In this document: positions 11,121-21,263 of the stretch, in pieces | Layout of the letters: every line of letters begins with the position of its first letter | Numbering within the stretch: the stretch's first letter is position 1 | Source: Diabrotica undecimpunctata | Taxonomy: Eukaryota > Arthropoda > Insecta > Coleoptera > Chrysomelidae | Direction: 5' to 3' | Assembly: GCF_040954645.1 (NCBI RefSeq) | Contig: NC_092808.1 | Coordinates: 116,662,049-116,726,048 of the forward strand | Length of the DNA stretch: 64,000 nucleotides | Made by a program: the position numbers and the translations under genes | The notes under the pieces: model-generated | Database searches by the model: none | What the model saw: the letters and a program-made list of their open reading frames with translations, nothing else | Told to the model about the DNA's origin: nothing

Positions 11121-12375
11121 AGAGTGATCATTTTGAAAGGTCGATGCCCTTAAAACCCTTACGTATAAAAACCATAACAATAATGAAACTTGGTGTAACC
11201 TGTAAAACAATTTACACAGCAACTAATTTAGAAAATTATGTTAGTAAAATGTATTCATTTTCTTTTCAATTTTTCTCAATATGCTTGTACTCTTAGTCAA
11301 TAATGCAGTTTCTCTTATATTATTCTTTTTTCCTGGCTATCCTACGACAAAAAAACAAGCACATTTTTTATATATTTAAAGAAATTTTATGGTTCTTTAA
11401 ATCCATCTCAGAAATGACTTTTCGATATTATAGCGAGATTCGTGACAACTCTCATGGGAGTAGTGTTATTCTTTATGTTTCCACTGTTTTCCCCAGAAAC
11501 TTATAAACGAACATGGTTCTATTTTTATATTATATTTTAGTAATGTTGGAAGCTTGACGTAAAAATTATTATTTGTGGTTAAAAGCAGTAGGGTATCTCT
11601 AGGCTCTTAAAATTTGTATTACTCATTACAATATTATTAGTACGTAGTACGTAGTACTAATAATATTACAGTGGTTAAAAATTGCGAACAAAACTATGTA
11701 ATATATTTACGTAATCTGTTAATATGTAGCTATTGCTGGTATTAGATTTACGAATAATTAGAAACATTAAAAATTATTTTCAATTTCTATTACCGACAAG
11801 TAAATTGTGTTTACCAGGGATGAGCATAACGCGGTCCGCGGGCCGCTTGCAGTCTGCTGAACACGTTGATGTAGCCTGTCAAGCATTTCTAAAATTCAAA
11901 TTATTTTATCGACTTTCTTCCGTCCATATATTGTCATAAAATTTAAATACTACCAGGGGCGGACTACGGCCTAGGCAACCTAGGCACGTGCCTAAGGCCC
12001 GTGCCCGTTTGGGTCCCGAAAATTAGATTTTTAATTTTTTAAATTTATAATTAATTTTTGTTATTTAACAGCAAAACGTAATTCGTTGGATGAGCGTTCC
12101 CATACTTATAATAATAATAATAATAAAAAATTGCCTTTATTTAGTCTGTAAAAATTTATAAACAAGAGATACATGAGGCGAAGTCTAGCTAGAGCTACTT
12201 TACTTAACCTCAAGTTTACAAAGTCAGTTTGAAAGAAGTAGAACATAAAAAAAATGATTTATAAATGGACATAAATAATAATATAATATTGAAATGATAG
12301 AAATAGTCATGTGGCTACTAGAAAAATAAGATAAAGAAAATACTCATGAATGTGTTGCTTGTGTGAGTCCATTTC
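11121..12375. other. Gene-free stretch with hAT-like ends and simple repeats
   Basis: No protein recognised. It holds a palindrome (11631-11670), two short GC-rich segments that begin like hAT termini (CAGGGATGAGC at 11815 and CAGGGGCGGACTACG at 11954), and a (TAA)n run at about 12107-12126. The partner ends of the hAT-like termini were not found nearby. Confidence 0.5.
11631..11670. repeat. Perfect short palindrome
   Basis: The arms AATATTATTAGTAC and GTACTAATAATATT flank GTAGTACGTA. It is a cruciform-capable inverted repeat with no associated gene. Confidence 0.85.
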
Positions 12376-13500
12376 AAAAGGTAAAAGAAATAATAAATTA
12401 GACTTTATTAGGTTTTATAGGTTTCGCTTTCTACAATATGCAAAGCATCTTCAGGTCTCGATACAAAGTTAAATAAATGCTGAAATAATAAACCCATATC
12501 AGGGTGTTGTCTAATAAAGATAAACAAAGATAGCTGATATAAATTACAGTAATTATGCCAATATTACATATCTGTGGTTTTTCAAAATGAATAAAATGTT
12601 TAAGCAGATAAGGTAAGACCCACAAATTGGTGAAATAGTCTATTAAACTGTAATAAATTAATAAATGAACAAATAAGTAAAACATTACTTACATGCCGGT
12701 ACTCTATTAATTAATGGTTGAAAGAACATGGTTCAAACTATCCTGTATTGTTGATTGGAGAACTTAAGTCTGCTATTGTAATTGTTTGACAGTAAACGGG
12801 AAGGTTCTTGAGGAGACAGATTTTATCCAATGAAGTAGAGATAGGTGTAATGTGATTGTTTGTTTGATGAAAGTAATGTTCTATACCATTGAGTTGTTTA
12901 AAAGTTATTTATATTTATTCTATAAATATATTTATGAAATGTGTGTTATTTATTGAGATTTTATTTTATGAAGATGACAGTTTTAAGACAATGAATGAGA
13001 TTAGATGTACAAATTGTGTGGGTGTGCAATTATTTCAACTTGTAATTATCAAATTTCTTTGATATAGTTCTATTGCAACATATGGCAAATTATTGTAAAG
13101 TCCGGTATTTAAAGTTATAATTCAAAATTAAAAATTAAGGACACTTTAAGACACACAGAAAACACACAGAAAACACTTAACAGGGGGACGAAACAGACAT
13201 TAAATTTAAAAAAGGGGGAGGACTTGAATGTACTACATCTCTTACTTGGAGAAAATGAGTTTTTATGTTATCTGTTAGATTTTAGAGGTAAATTTGACAA
13301 ATGTAGGTTAAAGTCTTTAACCTACAGTCTCTATCTTTATTAGACAACACCGTAATAGGGGTTTATTATTTCAGCATTTATTTAACTTTGTATCGATACC
13401 TGAAGATGCTTTGCATATTGTAGAAAGCGAAACCGGTCGTCTGGATAGTTAAATTAAATTGATTGTGAGTAAGTCTAATTTATTATTTTTTTTACCTTTT
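12376..13500. mobile_element. Non-coding inverted-repeat element, possibly Penelope-derived
   Basis: The left arm (about 12376-12520) and right arm (about 13340-13500) are inverted copies. Both begin AAAAGGTAAAA and share the landmark TGCAAAGCATCTTCAGG with TAAATAAATGCTGAAATAAT. The right arm keeps GAAACCGGTCG where the left has a short deletion. The interior shows no transposase. The phrase of a CTGAAGATG segment followed by GAAACCGGTCG resembles terminal repeats of Penelope-like retroelements, which often occur in inverted pairs. That link is inference. It could also be a MITE. Confidence 0.65.
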
Positions 13501-13639
13501 TATAAAGAAAATAATTTGTGATGTTATGTGATAAATGATATTAATGATAAATAAAAACAAAAAAAAATTCTAAAAATTCTAATGGTAACAATAACGACAA
13601 CAATATACTATATAATAATAATAACGTTACTGCGATTGT

Positions 13640-14890
13640 AGTAAAAATTTCTTATAATGCCGCTTCATGAAATCAAGAGATTTACCTCTTAAATTTTTTG
13701 TTAAACTATTAAACACTAAAACAGCCTTGTAAGTATTAAATATCGCTGGAAAATAGCTAGTCTATATCTTGGCAGCATAAGACTATGAGGATATCTCAGA
13801 TCCAGATTACGAGCGTCTCCACGAAATACTAATTTGTTTCTTAAATAAATAGGATTTGACGACGAAATAATTCTAATATATCAATGAGGCGAGGTGATAT
13901 TTGTATAAATTATCTATTGTTAACCATTGAAGTTCTTTTATTTTGCAGGATACACGATCATGTTTTCTTATGCCAAAGACAAATCTGCAACAATTGTTAT
14001 GAATTTTTTGCAACCTGAATTTCGTAACTTGATCTAAGCAAGGGTAAAATACCAAGAGCCCATAATTAAGAATTGACATAACCATAGTTTCACAAAGTAA
14101 CTTACGCAATTTAAAGTTTAAAATTCCTTTACTTCTATCCAGTTGACGCATAACTAAATAGCACTTTTTTACAAAAAGGGTGACATGCTCTTGAAAACGT
14201 AGCGTACAGTCACATATGACTCCTAATTTTCTGCAAATATTAACATTTTTTAGAGGTTCATTTTTTATAATTAGTTTTAAGTTATCCTGAACAGTGGCCT
14301 TATAATTTTTTGAACAATATAACAAAGAATTACATTTTTTAGCATTTAGTTCAAGATTATGTCTAGTGGAATAAGTACAAATAGATTCCAAATCCTGATT
14401 TATTTTTTGTGACGCTTGATTTACAGAGTTAGGTTCAAAAGAGAAATACAGTTGTGTGTCATCTGCAAAAGAGTGCAATTTCAGATTATTTAAAGATTTA
14501 TACAGGTCGGAAATATATATTGAAAAAAGAAAAGGACCAAGAACCGAACCTTGAGGCACCCCTGAATTGACATATGCAAATTCTGATGAACTATTATCGA
14601 TTATGACCTTTTGATAACGATTTACCAAATAAAATTTGAAAAGTGTAAGGAGGTATCATCAAATCCAAAATATTTCAATTTAGCACACAGAAGAGCGTGA
14701 TCAATAGTGTCGAAGGCTTTAGAAAAATCAAGCAAGATGACTGAGGTTGCTTTTCCTTCATCAAATGATCGGAGTATATTATCTGTTAAGTCAAGAAGCA
14801 GGGTCGTTGTAGTCTTTTCTTGTCGTCTTTTCTAAAGCGTGATTGTATACACTTAACTACATTATTTCTAAAAATATAATCGTATATCTG
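13640..14890 (-). pseudogene. CR1-like RT, catalytic and C-terminal part
   Basis: The open piece 14628-13873 holds the RT palm: SGVPQGSVLGPFLFSIYISDLY, then SFADDTQLYFSF (catalytic FADD), then GVICDCTLRFQEHV. The thumb and C-terminal region include RSKGILNFKLRKLLCETMV and IHNNCCRFVFGIRKHDRVS. After a frame change the tail RGDARNLDLRYPHSL and NLRGKSLDFMKRHYKKFLLQ runs to about 13640. Upstream, 14640-14890 reads CIQSRFRK and a broken VILLDFSKAFDTI-like block, with frameshifts. It is continuous with 16024-16760 across an insertion. Confidence 0.8.
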
Positions 14891-14895
14891 TTTAT

Positions 14896-16011
14896 CTACA
14901 AAGTATAAAAACCCTAATAGAGTAAGCAGTGGAATACAATAAACCTCTAGTTCTAATATTTATCGATTTTCACAAAGCCTTTGACATAGTTGAGCTAAGC
15001 AAAATATTACAGGCGCTTAAAGAATGCAGGCTAGATTATAGATATACTAAATTATTATACAAAATATACCTGAAGGCATACAAACTAACAGTAATCGCAT
15101 AAAAATAGAACGGGGGGTTAGACAAGGAGACCCAATGTCACCTAAACTTTTTAATACGGTGCTAGAACATGCTTTTAAGAATTTGGATTGGATGACAAAG
15201 GGAATAAAAATAGATGGAGAATGTCTAAACAACTTACGTTTCGCCGATGACATATTTATAATAGCTGAAGATCTAGGTATGGCAAGAGAGGTATGGTACA
15301 GGAACTCGTTGTGGCTACAGAAAGTGTGGGTTTAAATATAAATATCTCGAAAACAAAAATCATGACCAATTTGGTACCCAACCAGAACATCAGTATTGAT
15401 GGGAAAGAAATAGAACTCGTAGATAGATATAAATACCTGGGACATGAAATTATGATTGGCAGGGATAACCAGACTCATGAACTGAAGAGAAGAATCGGCC
15501 TTGGGTGGGCAGCATTTGGAAAACTGAGAGAAACTTTTAAAAGTGAGCTGCCCACATGCCTAAAGAGAAAGGTATTTGATCAGTGCGTCCTCCCAGTCTT
15601 GACGTACGGAGCAGAAACACTTACCTTAACAAAAGCAGCAGCTACCAAACTGAGAATCACGCAGAGAAGAATGGAGCGGTCCATGTTAGAAATAACTCTG
15701 CGAGACAGAATAACCCACGAAGACATCAGAAGAAGAACCGGAGTGACTGACATCATCGATAAGATAGCCAGACTAAAGTGGAGATGGGCAGGACACATAG
15801 CCAGAATGACAGATGGGCGATAGACAAAGAGGTTATTGGAATGGAGGCCAAGGGAAGACAAGAGAAGCGTCGGTCGACCACCTACAAGATGGACTGACGA
15901 TTTAAGAAGACTCAATAAAAACTGGATGAGAGCGGCGCAAGATAGACGGGGTTGAAAACATGAGAAAGAGGCCTATGTTCAGCAGTGGACTCTTGAGGCT
16001 GGATGATGATG
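14896..16011 (+). mobile_element. 5'-truncated RTE-like retrotransposon with (GAT)n tail and TSD
   Basis: It is inserted in opposite orientation into the CR1-like element. It is flanked by ATATCTGTTTAT (14884-14895) and ATATTTGTTTAT (16012-16023), an 11 of 12 match. The 3' end is CAGCAGTGGACTCTTGAGGC followed by TGGATGATGATGAT. The same tail design ends the copies at 19.1 kb and 47.4 kb. Confidence 0.85.
14930..15960 (+). pseudogene. RTE-like RT (FADD, YLGHEI, GRDNQT family)
   Basis: The blocks in order are FIDFHKAFDIVELSKIL, an altered RGVRQGD PMSPKLFN region, LRFADDIFIIAEDLG (catalytic FADD, about 15237-15270), LNINISKTKIMTN, and RYKYLGHEIMIGRDNQ. RRIGLGWAAFGKLRETF, KRKVFDQCVLPVLTYGAET, RRMERSMLEITLRDRI and LKWRWAGHIARMTDGR follow, then a stop. 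The frame changes near 15290 and a stop lies at 15821. The remaining tail (GRPPTRWTDDLRR) reads in another frame. It is an endonuclease-less fragment. Confidence 0.85.
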
Positions 16012-16023
16012 ATATTTGTTTAT

Positions 16024-16473
16024 AGATAACCTTTTCTAAAATTTTTGACAGTCCCGGTAGGATGCTTATTGGGCGAAGATCATTAAGTGATTCAGGTTTA
16101 TTTGATTTGGGCAGTGGTTTTACCAAAGCGTATTTACCAAGCTAAGCGACCTACCTCCAAACAACAATTTATAATGTGTGTAATATAAGGAGCAGAAATA
16201 GAAAGGGAGAGTTGTAGCATCTTTGCAGAAATATTATCACATCCAACAGCTTCCGATTTTAACCCTAATATAAGTGATTTAATTTCATCAATAGTGGCCA
16301 TTTTAAACGAGAAAATAATATCTGGGTTGAAAATATTTGGTAGAAAACAGCTCATATGGTATGGGCATGTGAGCCGAATGGAGGACGAAAGATTGCCTAA
16401 AAAAACGATGATGTGGCAACCCCCAGAGAAGAGGAAACGAGGAAGACCACCACAGAGCTGGAACCTGGGAGTT

Positions 16474-16539
<66 letters not shown>

Positions 16540-16760
16540 ATATTTGACTGATACCATGTCTCAGGACAACAATTTACAGGGCTAAAGACAGATGTAAAAT
16601 AATTATTTATAGATATAGGATCTTTAAGCTTCTGAGGGATCTCTATAACTGGTTTATTTACAATTTTGAATAACCTCATAGCTTCCCAAAGATCTTTTTT
16701 ATTTAAAGAAGCAGACCAATTATTTATCCATCCATACCCGCGGGTGTCGATATGTGTAAA
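16024..16760 (-). pseudogene. CR1-like RT, N-terminal part
   Basis: The minus-strand readable pieces are WEAMRLFKIVNKPVIEIPQK, NNYFTSVFSPVN, ATIDEIKSLILGLKSEAVG with CDNISAKML, PYITHIINCCLEVG, and KPLPKSNKPESLNDLRPISI followed by LPGLSKILEKVIYKQI. These are the linker and first RT blocks. It is interrupted by the short insertion at 16340-16534, and a frameshift separates CLEVG from the KPLPK block. It leads directly into 13640-14890. Confidence 0.75.
16340..16534 (+). mobile_element. Short 3' fragment of a non-LTR retrotransposon ending in (TA)n, with 12-bp TSD
   Basis: It is flanked by a perfect direct repeat, TGAAAATATTTG (16328-16339 and 16535-16546). It encodes only the last RT-tail residues, LIWYGHVSRMEDERLPKK and GRPPQSW, and then ends in about 58 bases of TA (16477-16534). 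The (TA)n lies inside the TSDs, so it is the element's 3' tail and not the target. Confidence 0.9.
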
Positions 16761-16861
16761 TAAGATCCAGCCTCGCGGCTATCTAGCTTTTATTATGCCC
16801 GTATTTAAAAAGTCAAAAATATTAAAATAAAGTATTTAAAATTAAAACTAAATTGGCTAGA

Positions 16862-18990
16862 CTTGATTAGATCAGAAAGTAAAAATGTAAGTTTAAGAAG
16901 ATGGACCTGGGAAAGTCCAAACCGTAGAATAAGGAACGAAATCGACTACATTATAAGTGACAAAAATCAAATAAATAAAGATGTAACAGTATTCAACAAG
17001 TTCACCACAAGCGTTGCCCACAGAATGATACGAGCGAAAGTCCAAATCAACACAAAAAAAAAGAAACATAATAATTAAAAATAAATCTCATGGTATCTGG
17101 ACACCCTCATTAGATATCAACCAATATCAGGCACATATCAATAATAAGCTACTAATGCATGAAACATCCGAAAACGATCTTAATGACTTGAATAATTGCA
17201 TCATAAACGCCTTACAAGCATGTCACCAAGTGCACTGTCCTAAGAGAAAATCAGATAGTAAAATAAGTCCATATACTGAAACGCTGCTAGATCGAAGAAG
17301 ACAAATGAGAAGCGATAAGAATGCTGACAGTCATACTCTAAGAGAAATGAATAAAACTGTTTCGAAGGCAATCAGAAGAAATTTAAGGAAATGTAAAACC
17401 GATAATACTAAACGTACTATACAGGAAAATAACAGCTTAAAAGTTCTACATTGAAAGCTAACGAATGGGAAATACTAAATTTATAAATTAAGAAACAAGC
17501 AAAATTAAATAATATCACGTAGAGACGAGTTAATACAGGTCGTCGAAGAGTTCTACGAGGAATTATATGGAAGTAAACGAGAAGATAAAAAAGAAATACA
17601 AACAGCCATTTCAAAGAAGAACATGAATCAAGGTTTCAAAAATGAAAAATAACAAAGCTCCAGGAGAGGATGGAATTGTAATAGAAGCTGTCGTAAATGG
17701 AGGCGATTTGCTATTAAATCAATTAAGGAAACTGTTTAATCTATGTTTGCAGCAAAGAGAGGTGCCCAAAGAATGAAACAATGCTGTAACTATCCTTTTA
17801 CATAAAAAAGGAGATATAACGGACCTAGAGAATTATAGACCTATTAGCCTGTTAAACCACATATACAAGCTCTTCACTTGGTTAGTGACATCAAGATTGG
17901 AGAAAAAATTGGACTTCTACCAACCGAAAGAGCAAACAGGATTCCGATCAAATTATGGTACCAATGATCACCTCCATACAGTAAAGAAGCTCATTGAAAA
18001 ATCTATAGAATACAACAAACCTTTTGTCCTCACTTTCATAGATTTTTATAAAGCGCTCGACACTATCAAAATAGACAGCCTTATGAAAGCAATAAATGAC
18101 AACATAATGGACCATAGGTATAGTGAACTTATTTACAATATTTACAAAAATGCCACTATGACTGTTAAGATACATGATAAAACCAGACCAATAAAAATAA
18201 AACGTGGGATACGGCAAGGAGATAAATTGTCACCGAAATTATTTATAACGGCATTAGAATATGCCTTTAAGATGGTCAATTGGGACCACAGAGGAGTAAC
18301 AATAGACGGCGAAAAACTTATCCATTTCCGTTTCGCAGATGACCTTGTCCTTATCACAAATAATTTAGGAGAGGCCACAGATATGTTAAATGAATTGGAC
18401 TTTAAATGGTCGAAGGTGGGTCTTAGAATGAACTTGTCCAAAACTAAGTTTATGACAAATATGGTCACCAATAACGATTTACCTATTCAAAACAAAGTGG
18501 TAGAACTGGTGAAGAAATATACGTATTTTGGTCATGAAATAAGAATCAACAGGGATAACCAAACATGCGAAATCCAAAGACGAATTACTTTATCGTGGGC
18601 AGCCTTTGGAAAACTGCTAGCCACACTTAGGGCCAACATACCAATTAGCCTCAAAAGAAAAGTATTTGACCAATGCGCATTACCAGTCATGACCTATGGT
18701 GCGGAAACTATGACTCTTACCAAGACCACGGCTTCGAAATTAAGAGTGGCACGGAGACAAATGGAACGGTCTATGCTGGGAGTGACGCTGCGGAACCGAA
18801 TAAAAAACGAAGATATGCGAAGAAAGACGAGTACTGCTGATGTTGTGAAACGCATAGCGAAACTAAAATGAAATTGGGCAGGTCATTAGCGAGAATACAT
18901 GACTCACGATGGACGAGCAAAATTACTTTGGGAGTCCAAGAGAGGCCAAGTAGAGGAAGACCACCCACACGTTGAGCTGACGACATCAGG
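16862..18990 (+). pseudogene. RTE-like endonuclease/RT polyprotein remnant
   Basis: WTWESPN and NEIDYIIS are the endonuclease C-terminal motifs. The longest open piece (17885-18871) carries LEKKLDFYQPKEQTGFRSNY, FIDFYKALDTIKIDSLMKA, IKRGIRQGDKLSPKLF and HFRFADDLVLITNN (FADD catalytic pair). It also carries KKYTYFGHEIRINRDNQT, LSWAAFGKLLATLRANI, KRKVFDQCALPVMTYGAET and RRQMERSMLGVTLRNRI. Its TTG start is an artefact, since the frame is already RT upstream (SLLNHIYKLFTWLV). Stops between 17070 and 17880, at 18869 and beyond break the protein. Function if intact: target-primed reverse transcription. Confidence 0.85.
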
Positions 18991-19115
18991 CGTATTACGA
19001 AATATTGTCAACAAAGAGCACAAAATCGCAAAGAATGGAGAAGTTTAAGGGAGGCCTATGTCCAGCAGTGGACGTGATAAATGAAGGCTGGATGATAATG
19101 ATGATGATTACGTTA
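16862..19115 (+). mobile_element. RTE-like non-LTR retrotransposon with (GAT)n-type tail
   Basis: It includes the end of the endonuclease domain (WTWESPNRRIRNEIDYIIS, 16899-16960), the linker, the whole RT and the C-terminal domain. The 3' end is CAGCAGTGGACGTGATAAAT, then GAAGGCTGGATGATAATGAT. It is 5' truncated within the endonuclease. The same 3' end occurs at 16.0 kb and 47.4 kb. Confidence 0.82.
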
Positions 19116-19161
19116 TTTAATTAAAATAATATATTATGCCTAGTGATAGAATAAATAGTAC

Positions 19162-19475
19162 CGTTGAGAGCTTATCTTACTTACTTCATTTTTATTTTGA
19201 TTTTTTCTGTTCTTTCTTTTCCGATGTTTATTGTTGCTTGGGAATCTCGCACTGTCATTTCTATCATTCTTATAATTTTATTTGGTATATTACTCTCTTG
19301 TAAGTCTTGGATCATTTTTCTTCTGTTTAGTTTGTCAAATGCCTGTTTAGTAAAGTCTGTAAAAGTCTAGGAAAAGTTCTAGATGTATATACTCGTATAT
19401 TTCCTTTATCACTTGTTTTTGCGTATGTATAGCTTCTGTCGTAGATCTGTCTTTAATTATACCAGTCATTACTTT
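19162..19475 (-). pseudogene. RT palm fragment
   Basis: The minus-strand frames give MTGIIKDRSTTEAIHTQKQV, then IKEIYEYIH, then after a frame change DFKQAFDKLNRRKMIQDLQE, SNIPNKIIRMIEMTV and INIGKERTEKIKIK. This is the standard block order before RGVRQGD, where the fragment ends. It is frameshifted and truncated. Confidence 0.7.
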
Positions 19476-19885
19476 ATTGGACCGCGTTACGTAATAGCGG
19501 ATTAAGTGCCAAAATGTAGTTTTGAGAAAAATGGGTTTAAAGATTTTAAATTTGTTTTTCGTGCTATTTCTAAATTATAGTAGTGACAATTTTTATATTT
19601 TGATAGATTATTGCAAATATAAAAAACTCTAACATGTTTCTTTTTAAATAATTTTTATTTTAAAAGTTATTCGATCAAATGTCGCTTAATTCGTTAATGA
19701 TTTTTTAAGATATGTATGATTCAAAATTCAAATACCGGATTAAAAGACATATTTGGCGCTTAATCTGATGTTTCAAAATAAAAAATATGTGTTGTAATGA
19801 GGTTTTATTAAATTCTTAGCTTTAATACATATAAAAAGTTATATCGTTTACAGAAAATACTATGGTAGGTCTTCAATATCGAAGT

Positions 19886-20173
19886 CTAATTATCCATAAA
19901 AGCGGTCAATATCATCTTGAATGGAATAAGCTCCAGTAACGAAATTATTTCATTAAGCTTTGGAATAGAGACAGGTTTTCCATTAGGCCACAAAATTTGC
20001 AGTTTGGAGGAATACAAAAATTCTCTAGTCCTGGTTGCATTTCTTTTGAGTCTTTTACTTATGTCTACTTCTTGAAAATTTCGGCCGTGATTTTTGTTGA
20101 AATATATTTTAAACGGATTTTCTACCATGAGGAGTGTTTCTTTAGTTTGAAGCCATTTTAATGGAATTTCCAT
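19886..20173 (-). pseudogene. C-terminal remnant of a DNCCGQNKN-family transposon protein
   Basis: The open piece gives IPLKWLQTKETLLMVENPFK, IYFNKNHGRNFQEVDISKR and PNGKPVSIPKLNEIISLLEL. It has the layout of the C-terminal part of the protein at 60.0-62.3 kb: an F-x-Y-K-type segment, a basic stretch, then a LK-x-LI helix before the stop. I know this only as an uncharacterised insect repeat-associated family. It lies inside a TIR element, so it is probably that element's own protein. The N-terminal part is missing. Confidence 0.5.
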
Positions 20174-20265
20174 TTATATCTTTCTTTCTATTTACAATAT
20201 GTTTTAAAATATCGAAAACTCCTTTGAACTCTTCTTTTTTTACCATTTGAACCATTAATTTGTTT

Positions 20266-20299
20266 CGCTGTCCCCTTATTTGTTAATAAGGGGACAGCG
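20266..20299. repeat. Strong hairpin
   Basis: The arms CGCTGTCCCCTTATT and AATAAGGGGACAGCG are perfect 15-bp inverted repeats around TGTT. It lies within the TIR element, next to an RTE fragment. It has no T-run and no gene context that would make it a terminator. Confidence 0.9.
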
Positions 20300-20329
20300 A
20301 TATGAACTGCTTTAGACACAGAGAAAGAT

Positions 20330-20515
20330 AAGAGGAGGAAGGAGCATAGGAAATAGAAAGAAGAAGAATGTCCTGGTTGAAGAATTTAAGGGACTGGTTC
20401 AAATGTACCTAGTTCTACAGAACTCTCCAGAGCAACAGTAGTAAATATAGTGATGATGATATTCAACCTCCGATTAGGAGACGGCACTCAAAGAAAAAGA
20501 TGTATTAAATGGACT
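20330..20515 (+). pseudogene. RTE-like 3' end fragment
   Basis: It contains RRRMSWLKNLRDWF-like sequence followed by the family's 3' end, GGCACTCAAAGAAAAAGA. It parallels the tails at 8162-8180, 49010-49030 and 35020-35045. Very short and decayed. Confidence 0.55.
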
Positions 20516-21263
20516 CACTGTACAAATGTTATTGTATAATGCGTACCTCTGACTCTGGTAATAAATTTTCATTCTATTCTAAGGAAAAGGAAACTGCACT
20601 ATTTTCTATAGCTATACACATCAGTTTGTAACTTCTAGAACTTTTATTCATTAGGCTTAGATTTATTAATTTTGATGGAATAATAAAATAAATCTAACTT
20701 AATTTTATTATGCACGTGTAACCTGGCAAAAAATGACAACACTATTATCGCTAGTTGGTTGACGACTGATGCACAATGCCCAATGATCCAATAAGTGATT
20801 TAACTTTGTTTAAAAATAACGAATTCTCCGACAAACGATGTCGGGAAATTCGATCTCTTGAAAGCTAGACAATAAATATGTTGTGTTTTCTAATAAAGAA
20901 TTAACCGACTATTTGTGGCGCTTGATTCGTTGTTACACTTAAAAGATAAGGATTTTTGTTTTTGACAATGGATTATGTACTAATATTGGCGCTTGATTTG
21001 ATATTTCAATTTTTATTGTAAGAGTTTTTAATTCTGTAAAATCAACTTGGCTTTTAATTCGATATTAAAAATCTTAATGTGAGATTTTTCTTAATAAAAT
21101 AACCAATTTCGCTTAATACAGGTTCTTAAAAACCGCTTTATTTTGTACTTTTTTACAAAAAACATATTTTTATACATAGATTTGCACCCTATCTGCTAGA
21201 TGGCACTATTATCTCGATTTTAATCTTTGGCGCTTAATCCGTTATTACATAACCCGGTCCATG

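Larger units (their letters stand above)
13600..16760 (-). mobile_element. CR1/Jockey-type non-LTR retrotransposon, interrupted twice
   Basis: The element reads on the minus strand from about 16760 to about 13600. Its sequence is continuous once two plus-strand insertions are ignored: 14896-16011 (TSD 14884-14895 and 16012-16023) and 16340-16534 (TSD 16328-16339 and 16535-16546). Its 3' end lies near an ATAATAATAAC run at about 13612-13625. The endonuclease domain is absent, so it is 5' truncated. Confidence 0.75.
19478..21261 (-). mobile_element. DNA transposon with TGGACCG-type TIRs
   Basis: The left end TGGACCGCGTTACGTAATAG and the right end, inverted (TGGACCGGGTTATGTAATAA), match at 17 of 20 positions. 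The TIR continues with CGGATTAAG(T/C)GCC. Three more CGCTTAATCNG-like motifs occur inside (around 19.7, 21.0 and 21.2 kb), suggesting subterminal repeats. The element interrupts a minus-strand RT. I could not define a clean target duplication. Inside are a C-terminal protein remnant (19886-20173) related to that at 60.0 kb and an RTE 3' fragment. Confidence 0.75.

Noticed and set aside
18871..18986. Possible host gene or spliced exons around RT fragments
   Set aside because: All extended similarity is to TE proteins. No coherent splice-site series or host domain was found anywhere in the window.
20266..20299. GC-rich hairpin considered as a transcription terminator
   Set aside because: Eukaryotic context, no T-run, no upstream gene. 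Treated as a repeat only.
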